Positions 8,600 through 18,517 of a stretch of DNA of 42,823 bases are shown in pieces. How positions within the stretch are numbered: position 1 is the first letter of the stretch; the number at the start of each line of letters is the position of its first letter. The position numbers were made by a program, and so were the translations under genes. The stretch comes from Aeromonas dhakensis (lineage in GTDB: Bacteria > Pseudomonadota > Gammaproteobacteria > Enterobacterales > Aeromonadaceae), in assembly GCF_000820305.1 (NCBI RefSeq), contig NZ_CDBH01000002.1:1-42823 (forward strand). The letters run 5' to 3'. The notes beneath the pieces are model-generated. The model did not search any database. It was not told the DNA's origin and saw only the letters and a list, made by a program, of their open reading frames with translations.

Positions 8600-9206
8600 G
8601 GCAATCCCTGTAAATGAAGAGTCGAATGAGAAGTGGGATAGGGTTGAATTCGTGACTGACGAGTAACGAAGGGGCGCAACCTACCGCTATATCCCGATGG
8701 AGTCCATGGCTTTGATAATAACTTATTAAACAAAATGAGGGATCATGTGATGGCCATGGCGGTGAGATGGATGGAATATGCATGTTTGTGGGGCAAAGCC
8801 ACATCAACACCAAGGAATTAATTGAAATTTAATTTGATTAATTATGGTTGATTTCGAGTCTCACCTTTATTCGGCCATGGTCGACAAACAGGGCCTGATT
8901 ATCGTCTGAATTTTCACCGCAAGGCCACCAAATGACACCCTTTATCCTTGTGAAATAAAAGGTTAAACGACGAAGTGGTGATTTAATCAACGCAGATTGG
9001 GTGAAATTGAGCCAGCCGCTGATTAATTGAGAAGGGCCCGACATGGATAAATTCAGCGGCGTCAAGCCATTAACATGCGACACACAGAAATCGCAAACAG
9101 CACACAAGTGAAAGATTAATTTTTCATGTTGTTCACATCCCCCCCCGGTGAAATAGAATGCTGCGTTTTTCTTACCACTTTAGCCTTGCGAAGATGAGGA
9201 CATTGC
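8600..9206. other. long AT-rich regulatory region between flavoprotein gene and cyoA
   Basis: 607 bases without a convincing gene. The stretch 8700-9130 is clearly richer in A+T than its surroundings and holds several near-copies of ATTAATT (around 8815-8845 and 9020-9030). The minus-strand 89-codon frame here shows no domain or ribosome site and was not accepted. The length and composition suit a complex control region for cyo, which in E. coli responds to ArcA and FNR. I found no perfect ArcA or FNR site. Confidence 0.5.
9132..9159 (+). promoter_or_regulatory. candidate sigma-70 promoter of cyoABCDE with poly-C spacer
   Basis: The -35 box TTCACA (9132-9137) and -10 box TAGAAT (9154-9159) are separated by 16 bases. 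Each differs from consensus at one position. The spacer contains an uninterrupted run of eight C (9139-9146). The cyoA ATG lies about 48 bases after the -10 box. Confidence 0.55.
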
Positions 9207-10277
9207 ATGAGACCTTTTGATGTAAAGAGGGGCTTGGGCGCTTTGCTGTTGCTCGCGACTGCCGGCTTGCTGAGCGGCTGCGACATGGCACTGATGAGCC
9301 CCAAGGGGCAAGTTGGTCTGGAGCAGAAGTCACTGATATTGACCGCACTCGGCTTGATGCTGATCGTGGTGGTGCCCGTGATCGTGATGGCAGTGGCGTT
9401 CGCTTACAAATACCGAGCGTCCAACACCAATGCCACCTATGCGCCTGACTGGGCCCACTCCAACAAGATTGAAGCGGTCGTCTGGACCGTACCCGTCATC
9501 ATTATCGCCATCCTGGCGGTGATTACCTGGAAAACGTCCCACTCTCTGGATCCCTACAAACCGCTGGAATCTGAGGTGAAACCGATCCAGGTCGATGTCA
9601 TCTCCCTTGACTGGAAATGGTTGTTTGTCTATCCGGAGCTGGGTATCGCCTCGGTCAACGAGCTGGCATTCCCGGTCAACACCCCGGTCAATTTCCGGGT
9701 GACCTCCGACACCGTGATGAACTCCTTCTTCATTCCCCAGCTGGGCGGCCAGATCTACGCCATGGCGGGCATGCAGACCAAGCTGCACCTGATTGCCAAC
9801 GAGGCAGGCCAGTACAAGGGCATCTCGGGTGGCTACAGCGGCGCCGGTTTCTCCGGCATGAAGTTCAACGCCATCGCCACGCAGGATCAGGCCGGTTTCG
9901 ACGCCTGGGTCGCCAAGGTGAAAGCCTCTTCCAAGGCGCTCAACACCATGGATGAGTTCAATGCCCTGGCCAAGAAGAGCGAAAACCACCCGGTGGAGTA
10001 CTTCGCCAGCGCCGATCCCAAGCTGTTCGTCAACATCATCAACAAGTTCATGGGCGACATGAAGCACGGCGAGCACGCCGCCATGCAACACGGCGAAGCG
10101 CAGGCCGCGATGCCGCATGATGCCTCCATGAGCCACGAAGGCATGGAGCATGACGCCTCCATGAGCCATGAAGGCATGGAGCACGGCGACGCCATGCACC
10201 ATGAGGCCCAGGGCGAGCAGATGGACCACGCCGGTCACATGCCGGCCGACAAGACTGTGAAAGCGGGTACTAACTGA
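9207..10277 (+). CDS. cyoA: cytochrome bo3 quinol oxidase subunit II
   Basis: 356 residues, lipoprotein signal with lipobox LLSGC (Cys25), two transmembrane helices (about 43-66 and 87-107), then the periplasmic cupredoxin-like domain ([12 protein letters not shown] to FSGMKF) and a COX_ARM domain. As expected for a quinol oxidase, the CuA ligand cysteines are absent. After about residue 285 there is an unusual His- and Met-rich tail, including two exact 11-residue repeats [11 protein letters not shown] (residues 304-325). GAGGA lies seven bases before the ATG. First gene of cyoABCDE; its TGA overlaps the ATG of cyoB. Confidence 0.96.
   Translation: MRPFDVKRGLGALLLLATAGLLSGCDMALMSPKGQVGLEQKSLILTALGLMLIVVVPVIVMAVAFAYKYRASNTNATYAPDWAHSNKIEAVVWTVPVIIIAILAVITWKTSHSLDPYKPLESEVKPIQVDVISLDWKWLFVYPELGIASVNELAFPVNTPVNFRVTSDTVMNSFFIPQLGGQIYAMAGMQTKLHLIANEAGQYKGISGGYSGAGFSGMKFNAIATQDQAGFDAWVAKVKASSKALNTMDEFNALAKKSENHPVEYFASADPKLFVNIINKFMGDMKHGEHAAMQHGEAQAAMPHDASMSHEGMEHDASMSHEGMEHGDAMHHEAQGEQMDHAGHMPADKTVKAGTN
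10116..10181 (+). repeat. 33-bp in-frame tandem duplication in the cyoA tail
   Basis: Two copies (10116-10148 and 10149-10181) encode the same 11 residues, [11 protein letters not shown]. They differ at only two positions, both synonymous (GAT/GAC and CAC/CAT). Confidence 0.9.
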
Positions 10278-12253
10278 TGTTTGGAAAATTAACACTCGAT
10301 GCCATTCCGTACCATGAACCCATCATCATGGTCACGATCGCCGGCATCATTCTGGGTGGGCTGGGTATCGCCGGTCTCATCACCTATTTCGGCAAGTGGC
10401 AATATCTGTGGAAAGAGTGGCTGACCTCGGTCGACCACAAACGCCTCGGTATCATGTATCTCATCCTCGGCATGGTCATGTTGCTGCGCGGCTTCGCCGA
10501 TGCGGTGATGATGCGTACCCAGCAGGTCATGGCCTCGGCCGGTGGCGAGGGCATACTGCCACCGCACCACTACGACCAGATCTTCACCGCCCACGGCGTC
10601 ATCATGATCTTCTTCGTGGCCATGCCGCTGGTGATCGGTCTGATGAACATCGTGGTGCCGCTGCAGATCGGTGCCCGTGACGTCGCCTTCCCCTTCCTGA
10701 ACAACCTGAGCTTCTGGTTCACCGCCGCGGCCGTGGTGCTGATCAACGTCTCCCTCGGGGTCGGTGAATTCGCCCAGACCGGCTGGCTGGCCTATCCGCC
10801 CTTGTCGGGGCTGGAGTTCAGTCCGGGGGTCGGGGTCGATTACTGGATCTGGAGTCTGCAGATCTCGGGTCTGGGGACCCTGCTGACCGGCGTGAACTTC
10901 TTCGCCACCATCATCAAGATGCGCGCCCCTGGCATGACCATGATGCGCCTGCCGGTGTTCACCTGGACCGCCCTGTGCGCCAACGTGCTGATCATCGCCT
11001 CCTTCCCGATCCTGACTGTCACCATCGCCCTGCTCACCGCAGACCGTTACCTGGGTACCCATTTCTTTACCAATGACATGGGTGGCAACATGATGATGTA
11101 CATCAACCTGATCTGGGCCTGGGGTCACCCGGAGGTGTACATCCTGGTGCTGCCGGTATTCGGGATCTTCTCCGAAGTGGTGGCGACCTTCTGCAAGAAG
11201 AAGCTGTTCGGCTACACCTCGCTGGTGTGGGCGACCATCGCCATTACCGTGCTCTCCTTCATCGTCTGGCTGCACCACTTCTTTACCATGGGGTCGGGCG
11301 CCAACGTGAATGCCTTCTTCGGCATCACCACCATGATCATCTCCATCCCAACCGGGGTGAAGATCTTCAACTGGCTGTTCACCATGTACCGCGGTCGCAT
11401 CGAGTTCACCTCACCCATGCTGTGGACCGTCGGTTTCATCATCACCTTCACCGTGGGTGGCATGACCGGGGTACTGCTCTCCGTGCCGGCCGCCAACTTC
11501 GTGCTGCACAACAGCCTGTTCCTGATCGCCCACTTCCACAACGTCATCATCGGCGGTGTGGTGTTCGGTTGCTTCGCCGGTATCACCTACTGGTTCCCGA
11601 AAGCGTTCGGCTTCAAGCTGGATGACACCTGGGGCAAGCGTGCCTTCTGGTGCTGGATCACCGGCTTCTTCGTTGCCTTCATGCCGCTCTACGTACTGGG
11701 CTTCATGGGCATGACCCGTCGCGTCAGCCAGAACATCGATCCCGAGTTCCACGGCTGGCTGGTGGTGGCTGCCTGCGGCGCCGGCCTTATCGCGCTGGGC
11801 GTACTGTGCCAGGTGATCCAGATCGTGGTCAGCATCCGCGACCGCGAGAAGAACCGCGACCTGACTGGCGATCCCTGGGGCGGTCGTACCCTGGAGTGGT
11901 CCACTTCCTCACCGCCTCCTTTCTACAACTTCGCCATCGAGCCGAAGATCAAGGGACTGGATGCGTTCTGGGAAGCCAAGCAGGACGGTTCCGCTTATCA
12001 GCAGCCCAAGCACTATGACCCGATCCACATGCCGAAAAACTCCGGTGCCGGCGTGATCATCGCCGCCTTCAGCGTGGTGTTCGGCTTTGCCATGATCTGG
12101 CACATCTGGTGGATGGCCATCGCCGGCTTCGTCGGCATGATCGCCACCTGGATCATCCACAGCTTCAACGACGACGTGGACTACTACGTGCAGGTTGACG
12201 AGATCGAGCGGATCGAGCGTCAGCATTTTGAAAATATCAACAAGGTGGCTTAA
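10277..12253 (+). CDS. cyoB: cytochrome bo3 quinol oxidase subunit I
   Basis: 658 residues, the usual length for CyoB. This is the catalytic heme-copper subunit: ubiquinol is oxidised, O2 reduced to water and protons pumped. Visible ligands are the His of [11 protein letters not shown] (low-spin heme b), the His-Tyr pair of WGHPEVYIL (CuB and cross-linked Tyr), the HH of [10 protein letters not shown] (CuB) and the HFH of [10 protein letters not shown] (heme o3 and b). The K-channel and D-channel segments are present in the expected order. It overlaps the cyoA stop by one base and ends four bases before cyoC. Confidence 0.98.
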   Translation: MFGKLTLDAIPYHEPIIMVTIAGIILGGLGIAGLITYFGKWQYLWKEWLTSVDHKRLGIMYLILGMVMLLRGFADAVMMRTQQVMASAGGEGILPPHHYDQIFTAHGVIMIFFVAMPLVIGLMNIVVPLQIGARDVAFPFLNNLSFWFTAAAVVLINVSLGVGEFAQTGWLAYPPLSGLEFSPGVGVDYWIWSLQISGLGTLLTGVNFFATIIKMRAPGMTMMRLPVFTWTALCANVLIIASFPILTVTIALLTADRYLGTHFFTNDMGGNMMMYINLIWAWGHPEVYILVLPVFGIFSEVVATFCKKKLFGYTSLVWATIAITVLSFIVWLHHFFTMGSGANVNAFFGITTMIISIPTGVKIFNWLFTMYRGRIEFTSPMLWTVGFIITFTVGGMTGVLLSVPAANFVLHNSLFLIAHFHNVIIGGVVFGCFAGITYWFPKAFGFKLDDTWGKRAFWCWITGFFVAFMPLYVLGFMGMTRRVSQNIDPEFHGWLVVAACGAGLIALGVLCQVIQIVVSIRDREKNRDLTGDPWGGRTLEWSTSSPPPFYNFAIEPKIKGLDAFWEAKQDGSAYQQPKHYDPIHMPKNSGAGVIIAAFSVVFGFAMIWHIWWMAIAGFVGMIATWIIHSFNDDVDYYVQVDEIERIERQHFENINKVA

Positions 12254-12257
12254 TTCC

Positions 12258-12869
12258 ATGGCGACTGACGTTCTACATCACACCCAGGGTGCCCATGAGG
12301 ATGGGCACCACGATGCCGGTGCCAACAAGGTATTCGGCTTCTGGATCTACCTGATGAGTGACTGCATCCTGTTCGCGACCCTGTTCGCGACCTATGCGGT
12401 CCTGGTCAACGGCACTGCCGGCGGTCCGAGCGGCAAGGACATCTTCGAACTGCCGTTCGTGTTTGCCGAAACCATGCTGCTGCTGCTGAGCTCCATCACC
12501 TTCGGCTTCGGCATGCTGGCCATGAACAAGAACAAGGTCGCGGCGGTCAACACCTGGCTGTTCATCACCTTCCTGTTCGGCGCCGGCTTCATCGCCATGG
12601 AGATCTATGAATTCCATCACCTGATTGCCGAGGGCTATGGTCCGGATCGCAGCGGCTTCCTCTCTGCCTTCTTCACCCTGGTGGGCACCCACGGTATCCA
12701 CGTGACCAGCGGTCTTATCTGGATCATCGTGATGATGGTGCTGGTCGCCAAGAAGGGGCTGACCGACCGCAACCGTACCCGTCTGATGTGCCTGAGCCTG
12801 TTCTGGCACTTCCTCGACGTGGTGTGGATCTGCGTCTTCACCGTGGTCTATCTGATGGGGGTCATGTAA
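12258..12869 (+). CDS. cyoC: cytochrome bo3 quinol oxidase subunit III
   Basis: 203 residues, five predicted transmembrane helices, with the subunit III patterns [33 protein letters not shown] and [15 protein letters not shown]. Subunit III stabilises the oxidase complex. The ATG at 12258 follows the cyoB stop closely and gives the expected family length; the frame extends further upstream inside cyoB but this is not used. Its TAA shares one base with the cyoD ATG. Confidence 0.96.
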   Translation: MATDVLHHTQGAHEDGHHDAGANKVFGFWIYLMSDCILFATLFATYAVLVNGTAGGPSGKDIFELPFVFAETMLLLLSSITFGFGMLAMNKNKVAAVNTWLFITFLFGAGFIAMEIYEFHHLIAEGYGPDRSGFLSAFFTLVGTHGIHVTSGLIWIIVMMVLVAKKGLTDRNRTRLMCLSLFWHFLDVVWICVFTVVYLMGVM

Positions 12870-13198
12870 TGAGTCATTCCGTTGACAATCACGGCGCCAG
12901 CCACGGCAGCGCCAAGAGCTACCTGATCGGCTTCGTGCTGTCCCTGATCCTGACCGCGGTGCCGTTCTGGATGGTGATGGACGGTTCCGCCTCCCACACC
13001 ACCGTGCTGGCCACCGTGGTCGGCATGGCGGTGGTGCAGATCTTCGTGCACCTGGTCTACTTCCTGCACATGAACACCTCGTCCGAGGAGCGCTGGAACC
13101 TGGTGGCACTGATCTTTACCGTGCTCATCATCGCCATCGTGGTCGTGGGCTCCCTGTGGATCATGTACAACCTCAACATCAACATGATGGTTCACTGA
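12869..13198 (+). CDS. cyoD: cytochrome bo3 quinol oxidase subunit IV
   Basis: 109 residues, three transmembrane helices, His-rich N-terminus and the family segments [18 protein letters not shown] and [14 protein letters not shown]. Subunit IV helps assemble the CuB site in E. coli. The start is coupled to cyoC by a TAATG junction. Confidence 0.95.
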
Positions 13199-13209
13199 GC
13201 AGGTTGGCA

Positions 13210-14106
13210 ATGATGATGAAGCAATACCTGCAAGTGACCAAGCCGGGCATCATCTTCGGTAACCTCATCTCGGTTATCGGAGGATTCCTGCTGGCCTCCA
13301 AGGGGAGCCTGGATGTGCCCCTGTTCATTCTGACCATGGCTGGTGTATCACTGGTGGTCGCCTCCGGTTGCGTGTTCAACAACTACATCGACCGGGACAT
13401 CGACTGCATCATGGAGCGCACCAAGAACCGTGCTCTGGTGAAGGGTCTGATCGCCCCCGGCGTATCGCTCTGGTACGCCACCGCGCTCGGCATTGCGGGC
13501 ATTGCACTGCTCTACTTTGCGGCCAATCCGTTGGCCGCCTTGCTGGCGGTGCTGGGCTTCATTGTCTATGTGGGGGTCTACAGCCTCTACATGAAGCGTC
13601 ACTCGGTCTACGGCACCCTGGTCGGCAGCCTCTCCGGCGCGGCGCCGCCGGTCATCGGCTACTGCGCGGTGAGCGGTCAGTTCGACTCGGGCGCCTTGAT
13701 CCTGCTGGCGATCTTCAGCCTGTGGCAGATGCCGCACTCCTATGCGATCGCCATTTTCCGCTTCAAGGATTACCAGGCCGCCAACATCCCGGTGTTGCCG
13801 GTGGTGAAGGGGATCCCGGTGGCCAAGCTGCACATCACCCTCTACATCCTGGCCTTCATGGTGCCGACCCTGATGCTGTTCCTCGGCGGTTACGCCGGCT
13901 ACAAGTATCTGGTAGTGGCCACCGCGGTCAGCGTCTGGTGGCTGGGGATGGCGCTGTCTGGCTACAAGGCGGCGGTGGATGACTCCCTCTGGGCACGCAA
14001 GCTGTTCATGTTCTCCATCGTCACCATCACTTGCCTCAGCGTGATGATGTCGGTGGACTTCCAGCCGGAGGCCGAGCCTGCGGTGCTGGTGAGCATGCTG
14101 CCCTAA
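13210..14106 (+). CDS. cyoE: protoheme IX farnesyltransferase (heme O synthase)
   Basis: 298 residues, a polytopic UbiA-superfamily prenyltransferase. The first Asp-rich site NNYIDRDID with the following ERTKNRAL motif is near residue 55, and the second conserved region, [17 protein letters not shown], is near 175. It farnesylates heme B to heme O, the cofactor of the CyoB active site. Three consecutive ATGs (13210, 13213, 13216) could serve as start; the AGG at 13201 fits either. It ends the operon and is followed by a terminator. Confidence 0.95.
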
Positions 14107-14162
14107 GGTGCATACCTGTCATGCTCCGTGTTGTGATGCGACGCGGGAAAATCAGTAGAATC

Positions 14163-14188
14163 CAGAGCCGGGAACCTTCCCGGCTCTG
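14163..14188 (+). terminator. terminator of the cyo operon
   Basis: The stem AGAGCCGGGAA/TTCCCGGCTCT with a two-base loop is followed by GTTATTAT; it separates cyoE from yajR. Confidence 0.8.
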
Positions 14189-14295
14189 TTATTATGGGGC
14201 CGCCCCGTCGGGCACTTTTCCCTTGTGTCGGGTGTGGCATGGCGTGTGTCGGCCACCCCTTGAGTCTTCCTTTTCCCTGACCTATCGAGGCCATC

Positions 14296-15657
14296 ATGAA
14301 TGATTTCACCATGACGAGGGGCGAGCGCCGTGCCACCTGGGCGCTCGGCTCCGTCTTCTCGTTGCGCATGCTCGGCATGTTTATGGTGCTGCCGGTGCTG
14401 ACCACCTACGGCATGTCGCTGGCGGGGGCCTCCGAGGCGCTCATCGGCCTGGCCATCGGCATCTACGGCATGACCCAGGCGCTGTTCCAGATCCCGTTCG
14501 GCCTGCTCTCCGACAAGGTGGGCCGCAAGCCCCTCATCGTCGGCGGACTGCTGATGTTTGCCCTCGGCAGCGTGATCGCGGCGCTGACCCACTCCATCTG
14601 GGGGGTGATCCTCGGCCGCGCCCTGCAGGGCAGCGGCGCCATCTCCGCCGCCGTGATGGCGCTCTTGTCGGATCTCACCCGCGAGCAGAACCGCACCAAG
14701 GCGATGGCCTTCATCGGGGTGAGCTTTGGCATCACCTTCGCCATCGCCATGGTGACCGGCCCCCTCATCACCCATGCGCTGGGGCTCTCCGGCCTGTTCT
14801 GGCTGATCGCCCTGCTGGCGCTGGGAGGCATCGCCGTCACTCTCTGGCTGGTGCCGACTCCGAGCGGCCACCTGCTCAATCGCGAGTCCGGCATGGTGAA
14901 GGGGGGAATGCGCACCGTGCTGACCAACCCGCGCCTGCTCAAGCTCAACTTCGGCATCCTCTGCGTGCACACCCTGCTGATGTCGAGCTTCGTGGCGCTG
15001 CCGCCGCTGCTGGAGCGTGCCGGCTTGCCCCGCGACAGCCAGTGGCAGGCTTATCTGGTCACCATGCTGATCGCCTTCGTCAGCGTGGTGCCGTTCATCA
15101 TCTATGCCGAGAAGCGCAGAAAGATGAAGCGGGTGTTCCAGATCTGCGTGCTGGTGATGCTCGTCGCCGAGCTGGTGCTCTGGCAAAGCGGCCTGCAGCT
15201 GTGGGGCCTGCTCGCCGGCCTGCAGATCTTCTTCATCGGTTTCAACGTGATGGAGGCGCTGCTGCCCTCTCTTATCAGCAAGGAGTCGCCCCCCGGCTAC
15301 AAGGGCACCGCCATGGGGATCTACTCCACCAGCCAGTTCATCGGGGTGGCCATCGGTGGCAGCCTCGGCGGCCTGCTCTACAGCCTGGGCGGCGGCGCCC
15401 TGGTGTTTGGCGGTTGCGCCGCGCTGGCTCTGGTCTGGCTCGGGGTCAGCCTGACCATGGCCGAGCCCCCCTATGTGAGCAGCCTGCGCATCGTGCTGCC
15501 GGAAGGGGTGGCGGCCGACACTGCGCTCGAGCAGAAGATCCGCGCCTGCGACGGGGTGAGCGACGTGCTGCTGGCCGCCTCGGAGCGCTCCGTCTATGTG
15601 AAGGTGGACAGCAAGCGCCTGAGCCGGCGCGATCTGGAGTCGCTGGTCGCCGCCTGA
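14296..15657 (+). CDS. yajR: YajR-type MFS transporter
   Basis: 453 residues. It has 12 predicted transmembrane helices with the MFS motif A segment GLLSDKVGRKPLI between TM2 and TM3. A C-terminal cytoplasmic domain (about residues 385-453, RIVLPEGVAADTALEQKI... YVKVDSKRLSRRDLE) has the ferredoxin-like look of the YAM domain that defines YajR. The gene lies directly downstream of cyoE, as in E. coli. Its natural substrate is not known; drug/proton antiport is assumed from the family. It is separated from cyoE by a terminator, so it probably has its own promoter. Confidence 0.92.
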   Translation: MNDFTMTRGERRATWALGSVFSLRMLGMFMVLPVLTTYGMSLAGASEALIGLAIGIYGMTQALFQIPFGLLSDKVGRKPLIVGGLLMFALGSVIAALTHSIWGVILGRALQGSGAISAAVMALLSDLTREQNRTKAMAFIGVSFGITFAIAMVTGPLITHALGLSGLFWLIALLALGGIAVTLWLVPTPSGHLLNRESGMVKGGMRTVLTNPRLLKLNFGILCVHTLLMSSFVALPPLLERAGLPRDSQWQAYLVTMLIAFVSVVPFIIYAEKRRKMKRVFQICVLVMLVAELVLWQSGLQLWGLLAGLQIFFIGFNVMEALLPSLISKESPPGYKGTAMGIYSTSQFIGVAIGGSLGGLLYSLGGGALVFGGCAALALVWLGVSLTMAEPPYVSSLRIVLPEGVAADTALEQKIRACDGVSDVLLAASERSVYVKVDSKRLSRRDLESLVAA

Positions 15658-15674
15658 AGACGCTTGCCTACATG

Positions 15675-15703
15675 AAAAAGCCCGCCAATTCGGCGGGCTT
15701 TTT
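15675..15703. terminator. bidirectional terminator after yajR
   Basis: Stem AGCCCGCC (15679-15686) with GGCGGGCT (15692-15699), flanked by A4 on one side and T5 on the other, so it can act in both directions between convergent genes. Confidence 0.92.
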
Positions 15704-15749
15704 ATTGGGCCGTATTCAGCTGGATTGTGCTCAGCTGGGTCGTGCTCCG

Positions 15750-17429
15750 TCAGTCAGCCAGGCAGCGCTGCTCGGCGGGCAGGCTTGCAGCATCCCCCAA
15801 CAGCAGGGTGCTGAGGGCCGCCTGGGCGCAGCGGGAGCTGCTGAGCTGGCCATGCTGGTTGCTCTGCGCCACCTGCACCATTCGCGCGGCGCTGCCAAAG
15901 GCGGCCTGCATCTGGCGGGCACCGGCGAAGGGGGTATTGGGATCGTACTCGGCGCCGAGCACCAGGGCCCTGGCATCATCCGGCAGCTTTATCTCGCCGG
16001 CGCCGTAGCTGGCGATGGGCTGGCGCGGATAAGGCCAGTCGGCGCAGGTGTTGAAGCTGTTGGCCAGCAGCAGGGCGCCGGCCCCCTGGAAGGCGGCATC
16101 TTCCGGATCCAGCCCCTGCCAGCCATAGGGTTCGCTGTTGTCGGTGCAGTGGATGGCGCTGAAGAAGGGCATCTCCTGCAGTTCCTGATAGGGGTTGTCA
16201 TCGTCCTGCCCGGCGAGGCGGGCCAGCAGGGGGCCGGCGTCGTCCTGCTGCCAGAAAGCGAGCTGATCGTCGCGCTGGCTGCCGCTGATGGCATCGCCCA
16301 GCACCGCCACCCAGTTGGCGCGGTCGAGCACATTGCCCTGATTGTCCACATAGCGGCCGTTGTCGCGCATCTGGCGGGTCACCGCCATGCTGCGCTGCAG
16401 CGCCTGATCCCCGAAGCGCCAGGCCAGGATGCGGTTGGCATTCTCGGCATCGCGGCGAAAGATGGCCGGGTAGCGGCTCTCGGCGGGAGACATCGGCGAG
16501 TCGACCACCAGATTGGCCACGTGGCTCGAGTAGCGGGCGGCATAGAGGGCGGCCAGACGAGTGCCGTAGGAGAAGGTGATGGGGGTGATCCGCTCGCGCC
16601 CCAGGTGCTGGCGCAGGCGCTCCATGTCCTCGACCACGGCCCGCGAGCCCAGGTGCGGCGCATGCAGCCGCAACGGCTCGTCGCAGCGCTCGCGCAGGGT
16701 GGTGCTAAAGGCCTTGCCCTGATCCGCCCCGCTCTCGAGTGCCGGCAGGGCGCCCTTGTCACGGCTGGCAAAGAGCTGGGCGAGCTGCGCCGGGGTCATG
16801 TCTGGCCGCACGCCTTGCTTGTCGGTCAGCAGGCAGCTGCGCAGTTCGTGGCCGAGGGCGCTGTAACCGGCCCCGCGGGGATCCAGGGTGACGATGTCGT
16901 AGTGCTCAAGGATGGCGGGATTGGCGCTGCGCAGCAGGTCGAGCAGGAGGCCGAGATCCGGGGTGGCCGAAGTGGGGCCGCCCGGGTTGTAGAACAGGGT
17001 GCCGCGATAGTCGCCGCTGGCGCGATAGTGCAGATAGAAGATATCCAGGGTGTCGCCCTTGACCGTGCGGGTCTCCTGCTTGATCTGGGTGCGGCTGGGA
17101 TTGTTCGACCAGGAGGAGAAACGGCTGCTGTCGCCGGAGAAAAAGCCACTGCTGGAGCGCGAGGTGGAGCTTTTCTCCCACTTGCTCTCCTTGATCTGGA
17201 CCCACTCCTTGTCGTAATCGAGCGGCACCGTCAGGTAGTGGCAACTGACCTGACTGGCGGGAATGGCGATACCGTCCTCTTGCCAGCCCTGGCGCAGCTG
17301 TTGGCAGACCTGGCCGGCGTCATAGCCGGCGCGAATATGGCGGCCCTGGAAGGGCTCCTCTTTCTTTTCCAGATTGCAACCTGCCAGCAATGCCGGTGCC
17401 AGCAGGGTCATGAGCAGCGTGTATTTCAT
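15750..17429 (-). CDS. alpha/beta-hydrolase lipoprotein, TAP-like peptidase family
   Basis: 559 residues. A lipoprotein signal with lipobox LLAGC is followed by a charged linker and an alpha/beta-hydrolase core: LFYNPGGPTSA (oxyanion region) near residue 143, DIVTLDPRGAGYS near 178, nucleophile elbow TFSYGT near 265, acid LGAEYDPNTPF and a late His in SNQHGQLS. This arrangement is that of the tripeptidyl aminopeptidase-like group (S33) with a C-terminal TAP-like domain. The elbow lacks the usual first Gly (T-F-S-Y-G), and a Ser-rich insertion lies near residues 85-110. The substrate is unknown. It probably sits on a membrane facing the periplasm or the outside. Confidence 0.85.
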   Translation of the reverse strand: MKYTLLMTLLAPALLAGCNLEKKEEPFQGRHIRAGYDAGQVCQQLRQGWQEDGIAIPASQVSCHYLTVPLDYDKEWVQIKESKWEKSSTSRSSSGFFSGDSSRFSSWSNNPSRTQIKQETRTVKGDTLDIFYLHYRASGDYRGTLFYNPGGPTSATPDLGLLLDLLRSANPAILEHYDIVTLDPRGAGYSALGHELRSCLLTDKQGVRPDMTPAQLAQLFASRDKGALPALESGADQGKAFSTTLRERCDEPLRLHAPHLGSRAVVEDMERLRQHLGRERITPITFSYGTRLAALYAARYSSHVANLVVDSPMSPAESRYPAIFRRDAENANRILAWRFGDQALQRSMAVTRQMRDNGRYVDNQGNVLDRANWVAVLGDAISGSQRDDQLAFWQQDDAGPLLARLAGQDDDNPYQELQEMPFFSAIHCTDNSEPYGWQGLDPEDAAFQGAGALLLANSFNTCADWPYPRQPIASYGAGEIKLPDDARALVLGAEYDPNTPFAGARQMQAAFGSAARMVQVAQSNQHGQLSSSRCAQAALSTLLLGDAASLPAEQRCLAD

Positions 17430-17662
17430 TGTCGATTTCCATTTATCTAGCCTGAACCTCGAAATAGTACGGGGAGGGGCCGACCGGATGGCAGCCGGAA
17501 GTTGTATGGAAATATTGCAAGGTGTGTCGATTTACATATTTCTGGCGATATTTGGTGGCCTCATTGATCTATTTGAAAATAATGACCGACAACGCGCTCC
17601 GTTATTTTATGCGGGATCAATAACGACGGTGCGACCGGTCGGTGCAGGGGGCGGCGCCGGCG
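17430..17662. other. AT-rich intergenic region between tauD and the hydrolase lipoprotein
   Basis: This region carries the promoter of the minus-strand lipoprotein gene. It contains a 14-base word at 17546-17559 that also occurs upstream of tauA (see separate entries). No terminator with a T-run was identified after tauD. Confidence 0.4.
17546..17559 (-). promoter_or_regulatory. shared 14-base word upstream of hydrolase gene (candidate operator)
   Basis: GCCACCAAATATCG on the minus strand, 117 bases before the start of the hydrolase gene. The identical 14 bases occur at 21256-21269, 150 bases before tauA, on the same strand. Regulatory function is inferred only from the match and placement. 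Confidence 0.35.
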
Positions 17663-18517
17663 TTACGCGGGCGCGCGCCAGAACGGCTTGTCCCCCAGCA
17701 CGGTGGCCCTGTGCATTACTCGCCGGGCCGGCAGATAGTCGGCGTTGGCGTAATGCTGGGTGACCCGGTTGTCCCAGATGGCGATGTCGTGCTCCCGCCA
17801 GCGCCAGCGCACCTGATACTCGGGCTTGGTGACATGGCGAAACAGGAAGGCGAGCAGTGCCTCGCTCTCTTGCGCCGGCAAGTCGGGCAGGCGGGTGGTG
17901 AAGCCTTCATTGACGAACAGTGCCTGCCGACCGCTCAAGGGGTGGGTGCGAACCACAGGGTGGCGCAGCGGCGGGTGACGGGCCACCGCCTCCTGCCAGC
18001 GCTGGTACTCGGCCGGGCTGGCGCTGTGGCGATGGGCCGGGAACGACTTGGTGAAGTCGTGCTCGGCCTCCAGCCCCGTCAGCAACTGCTGCAGGCGGGG
18101 GGAGAGCCCCTCGAAGGCGGCGATGCCGCTGGCCCACAGGGTATCGCCCCCCACCGGCGGCAGCTGCTTGGCGGCCAGAATGGCCAGCGCCGGCGGCGTC
18201 TCGATGAAGGTGACGTCGGTGTGCCAGTTGTCGTTGTCCGGTGGGTTGTCGTCGTGGGTGTCGAGCACGATGATCTCCTCGGCCTCCGGCGCGTGGGGAT
18301 AGACAGGGTGAATGTGCAGATCGCCGAAGCGGTTGGCCAGCGCCCGCTGCTGGCGGGGGTTGATGGGCTGATCCCGAAAGAACAGCACCTGATGGGTCAG
18401 CAGGGCCTGCTGCAACTGGGCGAACTGGCCCTCATCGAGCGGCCCGGCCAGGCTGATGCCGCTGATCTCGGCGCCGATGTGGGGGCCGAGGGGGGTGATA
18501 TACAGGGAATTGCTCAT
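17663..18517 (-). CDS. tauD: taurine dioxygenase
   Basis: 284 residues, a cytoplasmic Fe(II)/2-oxoglutarate-dependent dioxygenase. The metal ligands are the His and Asp of NWHTDVTF (residues ~96-103) and a distal His in the segment RVMHRATV near the C-terminus. [15 protein letters not shown] at the N-terminus and [10 protein letters not shown] are TauD-type segments. The enzyme oxygenates taurine, which breaks down to aminoacetaldehyde and sulfite, supplying sulfur. The ATG overlaps the tauC stop (ATGA). Related dioxygenases act on other sulfonates or sulfate esters; the tauABC context favours taurine. Confidence 0.92.
   Translation of the reverse strand: MSNSLYITPLGPHIGAEISGISLAGPLDEGQFAQLQQALLTHQVLFFRDQPINPRQQRALANRFGDLHIHPVYPHAPEAEEIIVLDTHDDNPPDNDNWHTDVTFIETPPALAILAAKQLPPVGGDTLWASGIAAFEGLSPRLQQLLTGLEAEHDFTKSFPAHRHSASPAEYQRWQEAVARHPPLRHPVVRTHPLSGRQALFVNEGFTTRLPDLPAQESEALLAFLFRHVTKPEYQVRWRWREHDIAIWDNRVTQHYANADYLPARRVMHRATVLGDKPFWRAPA

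Noticed and set aside
8838..9107. 89-codon minus-strand frame in the cyo upstream region
   Set aside because: No ribosome site, no domain, and AT-rich non-coding look; more likely regulatory DNA.
15042..17450. 802-codon plus-strand frame over yajR and the hydrolase lipoprotein
   Set aside because: It crosses a strong terminator and lies over two well-supported genes; no recognisable protein features.
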